Assembly: GCA_035645095.1 (NCBI GenBank)
Contig: DASQNG010000128.1
Coordinates: 1 to 12,270, forward strand
From: Gaiellasilicea sp035645095
Lineage (GTDB): Bacteria; Actinomycetota; Thermoleophilia; Gaiellales; Gaiellaceae
DNA length: 12,270 nt
Reading direction: 5' to 3'
In this document: positions 5,648-12,270 of the stretch, in pieces
Layout of the letters: each line of letters starts with the position of its first letter
Position numbering within the stretch: the first letter of the stretch is position 1
Made by a program: the position numbers and the translations under genes
Notes under the pieces: model-generated
What the model was told of the DNA's origin: nothing
The model's database searches: none
What the model saw: the letters and a program-made list of their open reading frames with translations, nothing else

Positions 5648-7077
5648 GGCGTCACCTCCGCAGCCTCCTCCGGCGCGGGCGGGAACGACCGCTCGGAGAT
5701 GGACGCGGGCCAGGCCGAGAGGAAGAGCAGCGCCGCGACGAGCGGCACGAGCACGCCGAGCTCCGCGGGGCGGAGATCCCGCGTCCCCGCCGGCGGCTGA
5801 AGCTCGCGCGAGCGATGAAGGATGCCGGAGATCGCGCGGAGCATGTACATCGCCGCGAGCACGATCGCGCCGGCGCCGATCGCCGACCACCACCAGCCCT
5901 GGTCGTAGATGCCGGTCAGGATCAGGAACTCGCCCGCGAAGATCGCCGAGCCGGGCACCGCAAGCGCGATCACCCCCACGATCAGGACGAGTGTGGCGAA
6001 GGCCGGCCGCCCCTTTGCCAAGCCGCCGATCCGCGCGAAGTCGCTCGTGCCGCCGGTGCGTGCCTCGACCATCCCGGCGAGCAGGAAGAGCGCCGCCGAG
6101 ACGAGCCCGTGCGCGACGGAGTGGACGATCGAGCCCGTGACACCGATCTCGTTCAGCGAGAAGAGCCCCATCACGATCAGGCTCATCTGGCCCATCGAGG
6201 AGTACGCGACGACCGTGCGCACGTCGCGGGCCCGGAACGCGAGGAGTGACGCGTACACGAGCCCGACGGCGGCGAGCACGAGGATCGCGAGCTGGAGGTC
6301 CTGCACCGGCTCGCCGAACTTCGCGATCCCAATCCGGAGGAGCCCGTACACGGCCGCTTTCGAGACGACGCCGGAGAGGATCGCCGAGAGCTCGGGCGGT
6401 GACTCGCGGTACGCGTCGACGAGCCAGCCGTGGAACGGGAAGAGCGGCGCCTTCACCGCGAACGCGACCAGGAAGCCGAGGAAGATCCAGACGCTGTCGG
6501 AGCGGCCGGACTCGACGAGGTCGAACGTCCCCTGCGAGAGCCCGAGCACCACGATCGAGGCGAGCATCAGCAGCGAGCCGGCCATCGTGTAGATGACGAA
6601 CTTCACCGTCGCCTGCACCCGCCGCACGCCGCCCCAGACGCCGATCAGCACGTAGAGCGGGATCAGCATCGCCTCGAAGAAGACGTAGAAGACGAGCAGG
6701 TCCTGCGCCGCGAAGACGCCGACGATCGCGCCCGTGAGGAAGAGCAGCAGGCCGTGGTAGGCGCGTGCCCGCTCTCGGCGTGCCCACCAGGCGTACGCGA
6801 TCGCGGCCGTGCAGACCACGATCGAGACGCCCGCGAGCCAGAGCGAGAAGCCGAAGAAGCCGACGTGGTACGACACGCCGAGGTCGCTGAACCAGGTCTG
6901 CCGGTCGACGAGCTGCAGGCTCTCGCCAAAGTCGAAGCGCGCGACCGCGACACCCCAGAGCGCCGTCTCCGCGAGCATTGCTGCGAGGGCGAGCCCGCCG
7001 GCCACGCGAGCGGGCAGCGGCAGCAGCCACACGACGAGCGCGGCCGTGAGCGGGAGGACGATCAGCGCGGTCGTCAT
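5644..7077 (-). CDS. nuoM: NADH-quinone oxidoreductase subunit M
   Basis: NuoM is the middle antiporter-like pump subunit of complex I, with 477 residues and about 14 transmembrane helices. The TM5 glutamate is in YVFFEAMLIPLY (Glu135), the TM7 lysine in AFAVKAPLFPFHGWL (Lys209), the TM8 lysine in SGVVSKAAVYGLLR (Lys240) and the TM12 glutamate in FAGEFLIL (Glu383). The conserved SIVHSVAHGLVSAALFLLAG follows TM10. Two regions depart from the usual NuoM wording: ESPPELSAILSGV replaces the common APTAGSVLLAGV, and AYSSMGQMS replaces AYSSVSHMG. This makes it look partly Mrp/hydrogenase-antiporter-like, although its gene position and the remaining motifs fix it as NuoM. The ATG start overlaps the nuoL stop in ATGA; no Shine-Dalgarno sequence is seen, so reinitiation is likely. 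Its stop overlaps the nuoN start. Confidence 0.95.
   Translation of the reverse strand: MTTALIVLPLTAALVVWLLPLPARVAGGLALAAMLAETALWGVAVARFDFGESLQLVDRQTWFSDLGVSYHVGFFGFSLWLAGVSIVVCTAAIAYAWWARRERARAYHGLLLFLTGAIVGVFAAQDLLVFYVFFEAMLIPLYVLIGVWGGVRRVQATVKFVIYTMAGSLLMLASIVVLGLSQGTFDLVESGRSDSVWIFLGFLVAFAVKAPLFPFHGWLVDAYRESPPELSAILSGVVSKAAVYGLLRIGIAKFGEPVQDLQLAILVLAAVGLVYASLLAFRARDVRTVVAYSSMGQMSLIVMGLFSLNEIGVTGSIVHSVAHGLVSAALFLLAGMVEARTGGTSDFARIGGLAKGRPAFATLVLIVGVIALAVPGSAIFAGEFLILTGIYDQGWWWSAIGAGAIVLAAMYMLRAISGILHRSRELQPPAGTRDLRPAELGVLVPLVAALLFLSAWPASISERSFPPAPEEAAEVTP
5652..5659 (-). promoter_or_regulatory. Strong ribosome-binding site for nuoN
   Basis: Reading on the minus strand, GGAGGTGA lies 4 bases before the nuoN GTG codon (GGAGG core 7 bases away), inside the 3' end of nuoM. 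It decides the nuoN start within a frame that stays open for more than 1.4 kb upstream. Confidence 0.7.
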
Positions 7078-9008
7078 CGGACGGCGAGGAAGACGACGGT
7101 GAGGACGACGACACCGAAGCCGATCGCGAGCGCGTACGAGCGGAGGTAGCCCGTCTGGGCGCCGCCGACGAGGGTCCCGGCGCGGCGGGCGCCGAGGGTG
7201 ACGCCCGTGATCGAGCCGCCGATCAGCGGCTCCTCGATCCCGCGCCGCCAGAGCGCCGAGAGGGCGACGGCGGGCCGGTAGAACGCGAGGTCGTACAGCT
7301 CGTCGAAGTAGAACTTGTGCTCGAGAACGTCACGGACGCCACGCGCGTCGGGAGCCTCGCGGCGGCGGGCGCCGTAGAAGAGCCAGGCGACCGCGACCCC
7401 CACGAGGCCGAAGCCGACGGCCAGCGAGCTCGTCAGCAGCTCCTGGCCGAGCGAAGGCTCGACGAGCGGCTCCGCCACCGGCTCCAGCCAGTGCGTGAAC
7501 TCGTGCCAGACGCCCGGGATCTGGAGCCAGCCGCCGACGACCGCGAGCACGGCGAGGATCCCGACCGGCAGCAGCATCGTCCACGGGCCCTCGCCGCCGT
7601 GGGGCTCGCCGTGCGCGCGCGAGGCGGCCCGCTCCGATTGCCGGCCGTGGCCGCCGCCGGCGTGGCGCTCGACGAGCGGCGAGGGGTCGCCGCCCCAGAC
7701 GACGAAGAAGAGGCGGAACGTGTAGAGCCCGGTGAGGAGCGTGCCCAGGAGGCCCGCGGCGAAGAGCAGGTACCCGTAGGCGCCTGCGTCGAGCGCGGAG
7801 GCGAGGATGCCGTCCTTCGAGAAGAAGCCGGAGAGCGGCGGGATGCCGACGAGCGCGAGCGAGCCGATGAGGAACGCCGCGAACGTGAACGGCATCAGCC
7901 GCCTTAGCCCGCCCATCTGGCGGATGTCCTGCTCGCCCGCGAGGTGGTGGATCACGACGCCCGCGGCCATGAAGAGCAGCGCCTTGAAGAAGGCGTGCGT
8001 CATCAGGTGGAACATCGCGAACCCGTAGGCGCCGAGGCCGGCGCCGAGGAACATGTAGCCGATCTGCGACATCGTCGAGTACGCGATCACGCGCTTGATG
8101 TCCGTCTGCACGAGCGCCACGAGGCCGGCCACCACCAGCGTGAGCGCGCCGATCCCGGCCGCGAGGTCCTGGATCGCCGGCGCGGCCTCGAAGATCGGGT
8201 GGGCGCGGCAGATCAGGTAGACGCCGGCCGTCACCATCGTCGCCGCGTGGATGAGGGCGGAGACCGGCGTCGGCCCCTCCATCGCGTCTGGCAGCCACGT
8301 GTGGAGCGGCAGCTGGGCCGACTTCGCCACGGCGCCGCCCAGGAGGCCGAGCGCGACGAGGTTGAGCGCGGTCGACGACATCTCCTCCGTGCCCGCGAAC
8401 GACTCGGCGAAGGCCAGCGAACCCGTCTGCCAGACGAGCACGAAGAGCGCGAGAGCCATCGTCGCGTCGCCGAAGGCGTTCATCACGAACGCCTTCTTCG
8501 CCGCCGCGACCGCCTCGGGCCGCTCGTGCCAGAAGCCGATCAGGAGGTACGACGCGAGGCCGACGAGGCCCCAGCCCGCGAGCAGGAGGAGGAAGTTCCC
8601 CCCCTGCACGAGCAGCAGCATCGCGAAGACGAAGAGCGCCATGTAGGCGAAGTAGCGCCGCTCCTCGTCGTCGCCGTCCATGTAGCCGACCGAATAGAGG
8701 ACGATCAGCCCGCCGACGCCGGTGACGATCAGCATCATCGTCGCCGAGAGCGGGTCGAGCACGAGATTCAGGCCCACCTGGAAGCTGCCGGTGTCGAGCC
8801 ACGTCCAGGCGGTGGAGACGTACTCGCGCTCCTCCTCGCCGTGGCCGAGCAGGCCCACGAGCGCGGCGACGGCGCCGCCGAAGCCCGCGAACACCGCGAG
8901 CGTCGCGATCCAGCCCGCGGTCCGGCGCCCGATCGAGTCGCCCATCACCGTGATCGCGAAGGCGCCCGCGAGCGGCGCCAGCAGGCAGAGCCACGCCCCC
9001 TGGATCAC
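7074..9008 (-). CDS. nuoL: NADH-quinone oxidoreductase subunit L
   Basis: NuoL is the distal antiporter-like pump subunit of complex I and carries the long lateral helix. The 644-residue product has the proton_antipo core with KSAQLPLHTWLPDAMEGPTP (Lys229), TDIKRVIAYSTMSQIGYMF (302-320), LMTHAFFKALLF (335-346) and SGFFSKDGIL (Lys398, Asp399), followed by the C-terminal lateral-helix region and a final membrane anchor (about 624-643). The TM5 motif reads GWGLVGLASYLLIGFW: the near-universal glutamate of GWEGVGL or WELVG is Gly147. A His-rich cytoplasmic-type loop (about 446-475, His449, His454, His466, His470) precedes TM13. The GTG start at 9008 lies 7 bp after the nuoK stop, behind AGAGGGTGA. 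The stop overlaps nuoM in ATGA. Confidence 0.96.
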   Translation of the reverse strand: MIQGAWLCLLAPLAGAFAITVMGDSIGRRTAGWIATLAVFAGFGGAVAALVGLLGHGEEEREYVSTAWTWLDTGSFQVGLNLVLDPLSATMMLIVTGVGGLIVLYSVGYMDGDDEERRYFAYMALFVFAMLLLVQGGNFLLLLAGWGLVGLASYLLIGFWHERPEAVAAAKKAFVMNAFGDATMALALFVLVWQTGSLAFAESFAGTEEMSSTALNLVALGLLGGAVAKSAQLPLHTWLPDAMEGPTPVSALIHAATMVTAGVYLICRAHPIFEAAPAIQDLAAGIGALTLVVAGLVALVQTDIKRVIAYSTMSQIGYMFLGAGLGAYGFAMFHLMTHAFFKALLFMAAGVVIHHLAGEQDIRQMGGLRRLMPFTFAAFLIGSLALVGIPPLSGFFSKDGILASALDAGAYGYLLFAAGLLGTLLTGLYTFRLFFVVWGGDPSPLVERHAGGGHGRQSERAASRAHGEPHGGEGPWTMLLPVGILAVLAVVGGWLQIPGVWHEFTHWLEPVAEPLVEPSLGQELLTSSLAVGFGLVGVAVAWLFYGARRREAPDARGVRDVLEHKFYFDELYDLAFYRPAVALSALWRRGIEEPLIGGSITGVTLGARRAGTLVGGAQTGYLRSYALAIGFGVVVLTVVFLAVR

Positions 9009-9015
9009 CGGCCGC

Positions 9016-9324
9016 TCACCCTCTCAGCGCCCGGAACTGGTCGACGTCGAGGGTCAGCCTCCGCCGCGACATCGCGACGATGATGCCGAGGCCGACGACC
9101 GCCTCCGCGGCCGCGACGGCCATCACGCAGAGGGCGAAGATCTGCCCGTCGTGGTCGCCGTGCACGCGCGAGAAGCCGATCAGCGCCAGGTTCGCGCCGT
9201 TCAGCATGATCTCGATCGAGAGCAGCACGACGAGCGGGCTCCGGCGCAGCAGCACGCCGAACGCCCCGATCGAGAAGAGGATCGCCGCGACGACGAGGTA
9301 CCAGGAGGGGTCAGGCCCCAGCAT
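9016..9324 (-). CDS. nuoK: NADH-quinone oxidoreductase subunit K
   Basis: NuoK is the small three-helix membrane subunit (102 residues, normal length) that links the quinone-side E-channel to the antiporter-like pumps. Both essential intramembrane glutamates are visible: Glu38 in LLSIEIMLNGANL and Glu74 in AVAAAEAVVGLGI, corresponding to Glu36 and Glu72 of the E. coli protein. The RRSPLV loop and the C-terminal tail DVDQFRALRG are also typical. The ATG start at 9324 lies inside the end of nuoJ (14-bp overlap) and is preceded by GGAGG with a 4-base gap, so this start is well supported. Seven bases separate its stop from nuoL. Confidence 0.95.
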   Translation of the reverse strand: MLGPDPSWYLVVAAILFSIGAFGVLLRRSPLVVLLSIEIMLNGANLALIGFSRVHGDHDGQIFALCVMAVAAAEAVVGLGIIVAMSRRRLTLDVDQFRALRG

Positions 9325-9895
9325 CGGGCCTCCAGCCGTCGACCGTCTGCGCCGCCCCCGCCTCGTCGAGCTCCGCCTCCGCCCGCGTCTGGGTGCCGAG
9401 GATGACGCCGCCGATGGCGGCCACGAGCAGCACGATCGACGTGATCTCGAAGGCGAGCAGGTGGTCGGTGAGGAAGACCCGACCGATCTCGGCAGGGCTG
9501 CCGAAGGCGGCCTCCACGTCCGAGGCGGGCGTGAGCGCGTCGCCCGCCTTCAGCCCGAGCACGACGACGATCTCGACGAGCAGCGCCGCCGAGACGACGA
9601 CGGCGCCGACGGCGACCCACGAGGGGCCGCCCGCGAACGGCGCGTCGGCGCGCCCGCCGAGGTAGCCGATCACGAACAGGAACATCACCATCACGGCGCC
9701 CGCGTAGACGAGTACCTGCGCGGCCGCGAGGAATTCCGCGGAGGCGAGCAGGTAGAGGACGGCGAGCGAGCCGAGGTTCCCGATCAGCGCGAGCGCCGAG
9801 TAGAACGGGTTCGTGAACGAGACGACGGCGATGCCGGAGCCGAGGCAGGCGAAGGCGGCCGCGATCCAGAGCACCCAGACGAGGAAGTTCCCCAC
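9311..9895 (-). CDS. nuoJ: NADH-quinone oxidoreductase subunit J
   Basis: NuoJ is a five-helix membrane-arm subunit of complex I, here 194 residues. The conserved TM3 stretch AQVLVYAGAVMVMFLFVI (59-76) contains the tyrosine (Tyr64) and glycine of the helix that switches between pi-bulge and straight forms during turnover. HLLAFEITSIVLLVAAIGG (145-163) is the typical TM5. SFTNPFYSALALIGNLGSLA (26-45) matches the family N-terminal half. The GTG start at 9895 is chosen because homology begins there and it lies 5 bp after the nuoI stop. No Shine-Dalgarno sequence is seen, so reinitiation after nuoI is likely. The frame stays open upstream over nuoI, but that part is not NuoJ. The C-terminal tail (about 168-194) is acidic and poorly conserved. 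Confidence 0.94.
   Translation of the reverse strand: MGNFLVWVLWIAAAFACLGSGIAVVSFTNPFYSALALIGNLGSLAVLYLLASAEFLAAAQVLVYAGAVMVMFLFVIGYLGGRADAPFAGGPSWVAVGAVVVSAALLVEIVVVLGLKAGDALTPASDVEAAFGSPAEIGRVFLTDHLLAFEITSIVLLVAAIGGVILGTQTRAEAELDEAGAAQTVDGWRPDAGA
9329..9333 (-). promoter_or_regulatory. Ribosome-binding site for nuoK
   Basis: On the minus strand GGAGG lies 4 bases upstream of the nuoK ATG, within the nuoJ coding sequence. It supports the 14-bp nuoJ/nuoK overlap over a later start. Confidence 0.6.
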
Positions 9896-9900
9896 GGCGG

Positions 9901-10398
9901 CTAGGCGTTCGACTTGTAGGCGGGGACGGGCGTGTCGTACAGCTCGGCGTCCGCGACCGGCACCCGCTTGATCGGCTCCGCGAGCAGCATGTCCTTGGTG
10001 TAGATGAGGTCGTCGCGGGAGTACTCCGAGATCTCGAACTCGTTGCCGAGCGTGATCGCGTCGAAGGGGCACGCGAGCTCGCAGTAGCCGCAGAAGATGC
10101 AGCGGCTCATGTTGATCTCGTAGATGCGCGCGTAGCGCTCCCCCGCGGATACGCGGTTGTCGGCCGTGTTCTCCGCCGCCACGACGCGGATGCAGTCGGC
10201 GGGGCAGGCGGCGGCGCAGAGGGAGCAGCCGACGCACTTCTCGAGCCCGTTCTCGAACCGGTTCAGCCGGTGGCGGCCGCGGAAGCGCGGGTAGAGCGGG
10301 CGCTTGTACTCCGGGTACTGCTGCGTGATCGGCTTCTTGAAGATCTGCCGCAGCGTCACTGCGAAGCCCTTGACGTTCCCTCCGGGGCCACGGGTCAC
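9901..10398 (-). CDS. nuoI: NADH-quinone oxidoreductase subunit I (2x[4Fe-4S])
   Basis: NuoI is the peripheral-arm subunit of complex I that carries clusters N6a and N6b and passes electrons toward N2 in NuoB. In the 165-residue product two ferredoxin motifs are complete: CVGCSLCAAACP (Cys55, 58, 61, 65) and CIFCGYCELACP (Cys100, 103, 106, 110). N-terminal KGFAVTLRQIFKKPITQQYP and PRFRGRHRLNRFENGLEKC are typical, as is the C-terminal YTKDMLL. The GTG start at 10398 is fixed by a strong GAGGAGG 5 bases upstream. The gene starts 19 bp after the nuoH stop, making this the widest gap in the visible nuo cluster. It ends with TAG, 5 bp before nuoJ. Confidence 0.96.
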   Translation of the reverse strand: MTRGPGGNVKGFAVTLRQIFKKPITQQYPEYKRPLYPRFRGRHRLNRFENGLEKCVGCSLCAAACPADCIRVVAAENTADNRVSAGERYARIYEINMSRCIFCGYCELACPFDAITLGNEFEISEYSRDDLIYTKDMLLAEPIKRVPVADAELYDTPVPAYKSNA

Positions 10399-10403
10399 GG
10401 GTG

Positions 10404-10410
10404 CCTCCTC
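10404..10410 (-). promoter_or_regulatory. Strong ribosome-binding site for nuoI
   Basis: On the minus strand GAGGAGG lies 5 bases upstream of the nuoI GTG codon, in the 19-bp nuoH-nuoI gap. It is one of the two clearest Shine-Dalgarno sequences in the nuo cluster and fixes the start. Confidence 0.7.
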
Positions 10411-10417
10411 GTCGGGG

Positions 10418-11416
10418 TCACAGCGCCACCACGAGGATCGCAGTGACGATCGCGTTCAGCGTCGCGACGGGCAGCAGGACCTTCCAGCCGAAGCGCATCA
10501 GCTGGTCGTAGCGCAGCCGCGGCAGCGTCGTCCGCATCCAGATGAAGACGAAGAGCAGGACGACGACCTTGAGCACGAACCAGAGCGGCGCGAGGCCCTC
10601 GAGGATCGGGAAGTGCCAGCCCCCCAGGAAGAGCGTGACGGCGAGGCCGGAGAGGGTGATGAGGTTGATGTACTCGGACATCGTGAAGAGGCCGAAGCGC
10701 ATGCCGCCGTACTCGGTGTGGTAGCCGGCGACGATCTCCTGCTCGGCCTCGGGCAGGTCGAACGGCGCCCGCGCCGTCTCGGCGGTGCCGGAGATCATGA
10801 AGACGACGAAGCCGACGAACTGGGGGACGACGTACCACCAGCTGCCGCCCTGCGCGGCGACGATGCCGGTGAGCGAAAGCGTCTGCGCCATCAGGACGAC
10901 GCCCAGCACCGAGAGCGCAAGTGACACCTCGTACGACACGAGCTGCGCGCAGGTGCGCATCGCCCCGAGCAGCGAGTACTTCGAGTTCGACGCCCAGCCG
11001 CCCACGATGAAGCCGTACGCGCCGATCGAGCCGATCGCGAAGATCAGGATCAGCGCGATCGGGACGTCCGCGACCTGGCCCTCGACGTCGACGCCGAAGA
11101 TCTCCCAGCCCGGCCCGAACGGGATCACGGAAAAGGTCGAGAGGGCGGTGAAGGCCGCGAAGAAGGGGCCGATCAGGTAGAGGGCGTCGACCGCCGAGCC
11201 CGGGAAGAAGCTCTCCTTGCGGATCAGTTTCACGAGGTCGGCGATCGGCTGCAGCAGGCCGTACGGGCCGGCGCGGTTCGGCCCGTAGCGGAGCTGCATG
11301 CGCGCCATCACCTTCCGCTCGGTCAGCGTCAGGTAGGCGAAGGCGCCCATCACGAGGTTGATGATGATGAACGCCTTGATCACGGAGACCCACCACGGCT
11401 CGTTCAGCGCGTTCAC
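10418..11416 (-). CDS. nuoH: NADH-quinone oxidoreductase subunit H
   Basis: NuoH forms much of the quinone-binding chamber where the peripheral and membrane arms meet. The 332-residue product has about eight transmembrane helices and all the expected motifs: LTERKVMARMQLRYGPNRAG (31-50), LLQPIADLVKLIRKE (54-68), GGWASNSKYSLLGAMRTCAQ (139-158), VSYEVSLAL (160-168), TARAPFDLPEAEQEIVAGYH (214-233) with TEYGGMRFG next, and RTTLPRLRYDQLM (295-307) before the last helix. Acidic residues of the E-channel entrance (Glu163, Glu223, Glu225, Glu227, Glu235) are present. The GTG start at 11416 overlaps the nuoG stop in GTGA; only a weak GAAGG lies upstream. The open frame extends far upstream through nuoG, but that part is out of frame and is not NuoH. 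Confidence 0.96.
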   Translation of the reverse strand: MNALNEPWWVSVIKAFIIINLVMGAFAYLTLTERKVMARMQLRYGPNRAGPYGLLQPIADLVKLIRKESFFPGSAVDALYLIGPFFAAFTALSTFSVIPFGPGWEIFGVDVEGQVADVPIALILIFAIGSIGAYGFIVGGWASNSKYSLLGAMRTCAQLVSYEVSLALSVLGVVLMAQTLSLTGIVAAQGGSWWYVVPQFVGFVVFMISGTAETARAPFDLPEAEQEIVAGYHTEYGGMRFGLFTMSEYINLITLSGLAVTLFLGGWHFPILEGLAPLWFVLKVVVLLFVFIWMRTTLPRLRYDQLMRFGWKVLLPVATLNAIVTAILVVAL

Positions 11417-12270
11417 TGCGCCTTCACCACCTCGACCTCGCGGTGCAGGTCGGCCGCGTGCTCTTCCGCGACGCGGGCCGTGCCGGCCTCGAGGGCGCGG
11501 CTGATCCGGGCGCGCAGCTCGACGCTCGTGCCGTTGGAGCGAACGTTGACGCGGTCGCCGGGCACGATCTGGCGCCGCTCCGCGTCGTCCGCCGAAAGCT
11601 CGATCTCCGCAGCCGGCCGTTGGAACTGGAGCTCGGGCGTCCGCTCGACCGCGGGGCCGGAGAAGAGCGGCCGGTAGCGCTGCAGGCGGAGGTTGCCGAG
11701 GAAGTGCTCGCCGGGCGCCTGAGGCGTCGAGCGGTCGGGACCGGGCTCCGCGGCGGCGGGAGCCTCGTAGGGGGTACGCGGCGGCAGCGGCGCCTGCTCG
11801 CCGAGGTGCCCGTACGGCATCCCGCCGTAGAGGCTGTCGGCCAGCTCCGCGAAGACCGCCGAGGGGTGCGGCGAGAGCGCGATCCCGAAGCGCTCCGCGA
11901 GCTTCGCGATCCACGCGAGCTCGTCTGGCGCGGGCGGGATCACCGTGCGGCGGAGGCGCTGGACGCGGCCCTCGAGGTTGACGTACGAGCCGTCGCGCTC
12001 CAGGTAGCTCGTTCCGGGTAGCACCAGGTCGGCCCAGCCGACGGCGAGGCCGTGGTACATCGTGATCGCGAGGACGCGCTCGGCCCGCTCGGCGAGGGCG
12101 CGCACCGCCGGGTCGGCGGCCGCCTCGTCGCCGGAGACGACGAGCAGGCCGATCGGCTCCGGGTCGGTCTCGTCGGCGTCGGCGGCCGCCGCCCACGCGT
12201 CGGCGACGCCGCGGGCGTTCGGCGTCGCCGGCAGGTGGAACGCGGCGCAGCTCGGCTTTCCCTCGAAGCC
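11413..12270 (-). CDS. nuoG: NADH-quinone oxidoreductase subunit G, C-terminal part (cut by window edge)
   Basis: The frame is open to the right edge, so the visible 285 residues are the C-terminal portion of NuoG, the large iron-sulfur subunit of the complex I peripheral arm. The visible part belongs to the molybdopterin-oxidoreductase-like domain: FHLPATPNARGVADAW (11-26), GLLVVSGDE (41-49), GWADLVLPGTSYLERDGSYV (78-97) and NLEGRVQRLRR (98-108). These correspond to the family's ADVVLP..YxE..GTxxNxEGRxQ pattern. A C-terminal beta-rich segment similar to the molybdopterin-dinucleotide-binding domain follows (ADDAERRQIVPGDRVNVRSN, then GTARV). NuoG does not use molybdenum despite this fold. 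The N-terminal Fe-S domains lie outside the window. The internal GTG near 12105 is not the start. The stop overlaps nuoH by 4 bp. Confidence 0.9.
   Translation of the reverse strand, partial: GFEGKPSCAAFHLPATPNARGVADAWAAAADADETDPEPIGLLVVSGDEAAADPAVRALAERAERVLAITMYHGLAVGWADLVLPGTSYLERDGSYVNLEGRVQRLRRTVIPPAPDELAWIAKLAERFGIALSPHPSAVFAELADSLYGGMPYGHLGEQAPLPPRTPYEAPAAAEPGPDRSTPQAPGEHFLGNLRLQRYRPLFSGPAVERTPELQFQRPAAEIELSADDAERRQIVPGDRVNVRSNGTSVELRARISRALEAGTARVAEEHAADLHREVEVVKAQ

Noticed and set aside
4175..7114. A 979-codon minus-strand open frame, apparently a NuoN fusion with a long N-terminal extension
   Set aside because: Only the last 490 codons match NuoN. The upstream part is an Arg/Ala/Pro-rich out-of-frame reading of nuoM, and nuoN has its own start and strong ribosome-binding site at 5647.
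7944..9083. A 379-codon plus-strand frame opposite nuoL, and similar long plus-strand frames opposite the nuo genes
   Set aside because: These are composition artefacts of GC-rich coding DNA read antisense: rich in Arg, Glu, His and Asp, with no domain motifs, and lying entirely over well-supported genes.
9311..10237. A 308-codon frame suggesting a long NuoJ
   Set aside because: The first part is the wrong frame of nuoI, visible as Arg/Leu-rich noise. NuoJ similarity begins at the GTG at 9895.
10418..12196. A 592-codon minus-strand open frame containing NuoH with an apparent extra domain
   Set aside because: The upstream 260 codons are a shadow frame of nuoG with low-complexity Arg-rich composition. 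NuoH homology starts at the GTG at 11416.

Overview
The window is a densely packed, high-GC bacterial segment with strong G/C preference at third codon positions, frequent GTG starts and many 4-bp gene overlaps. This fits a high-GC actinomycete-type genome. The protein sequences suggest to me a deep lineage such as Thermoleophilia (Gaiellales or Solirubrobacterales relatives), but that is a guess from sequence style. No tRNA, rRNA, CRISPR array, insertion sequence or long repeat was seen. No gene-free stretch exceeds about 40 bases.

Layout. (1) Positions 1-1267, plus strand: the C-terminal part of a HAD-IB phosphatase with a tail membrane helix, overlapped by 11 bp by an unusually short member of the malate/L-lactate dehydrogenase (Ldh_2/AllD/YlbC) family. 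(2) Positions 1244-3692, minus strand: a four-gene operon in transcription order: UPF0173-type metallo-beta-lactamase-fold hydrolase, an 89-residue protein of unknown function, a DUF1028 Ntn-hydrolase-like protein with a C-terminal peptidoglycan-binding-like domain, and a cupin-TPR protein. The genes overlap by 4 bp or abut, and the last one overlaps the dehydrogenase-like gene tail to tail by 24 bp. (3) Positions 3731-4162, plus strand: a small unidentified membrane protein, divergent from the operon. (4) Positions 4175-12270, minus strand: the distal half of a respiratory complex I (NADH:quinone oxidoreductase) operon in the classic order nuoG(partial)-H-I-J-K-L-M-N. The operon is transcribed right to left and its proximal genes lie beyond the right edge.

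Function. The nuo genes encode part of the peripheral arm (NuoG C-terminus, NuoI with two 4Fe-4S clusters) and the membrane arm: quinone-site subunit NuoH, NuoJ and NuoK, and the three antiporter-like pumping subunits NuoL, NuoM and NuoN. Key charged residues are present in NuoK, NuoM and NuoN. In NuoL the nearly universal TM5 glutamate reads as glycine (Gly147), the most striking residue-level anomaly here. The MBL/89-aa/DUF1028/cupin-TPR operon and the compact Ldh-like protein are the best candidates for undescribed biology. Their roles cannot be settled from sequence alone.
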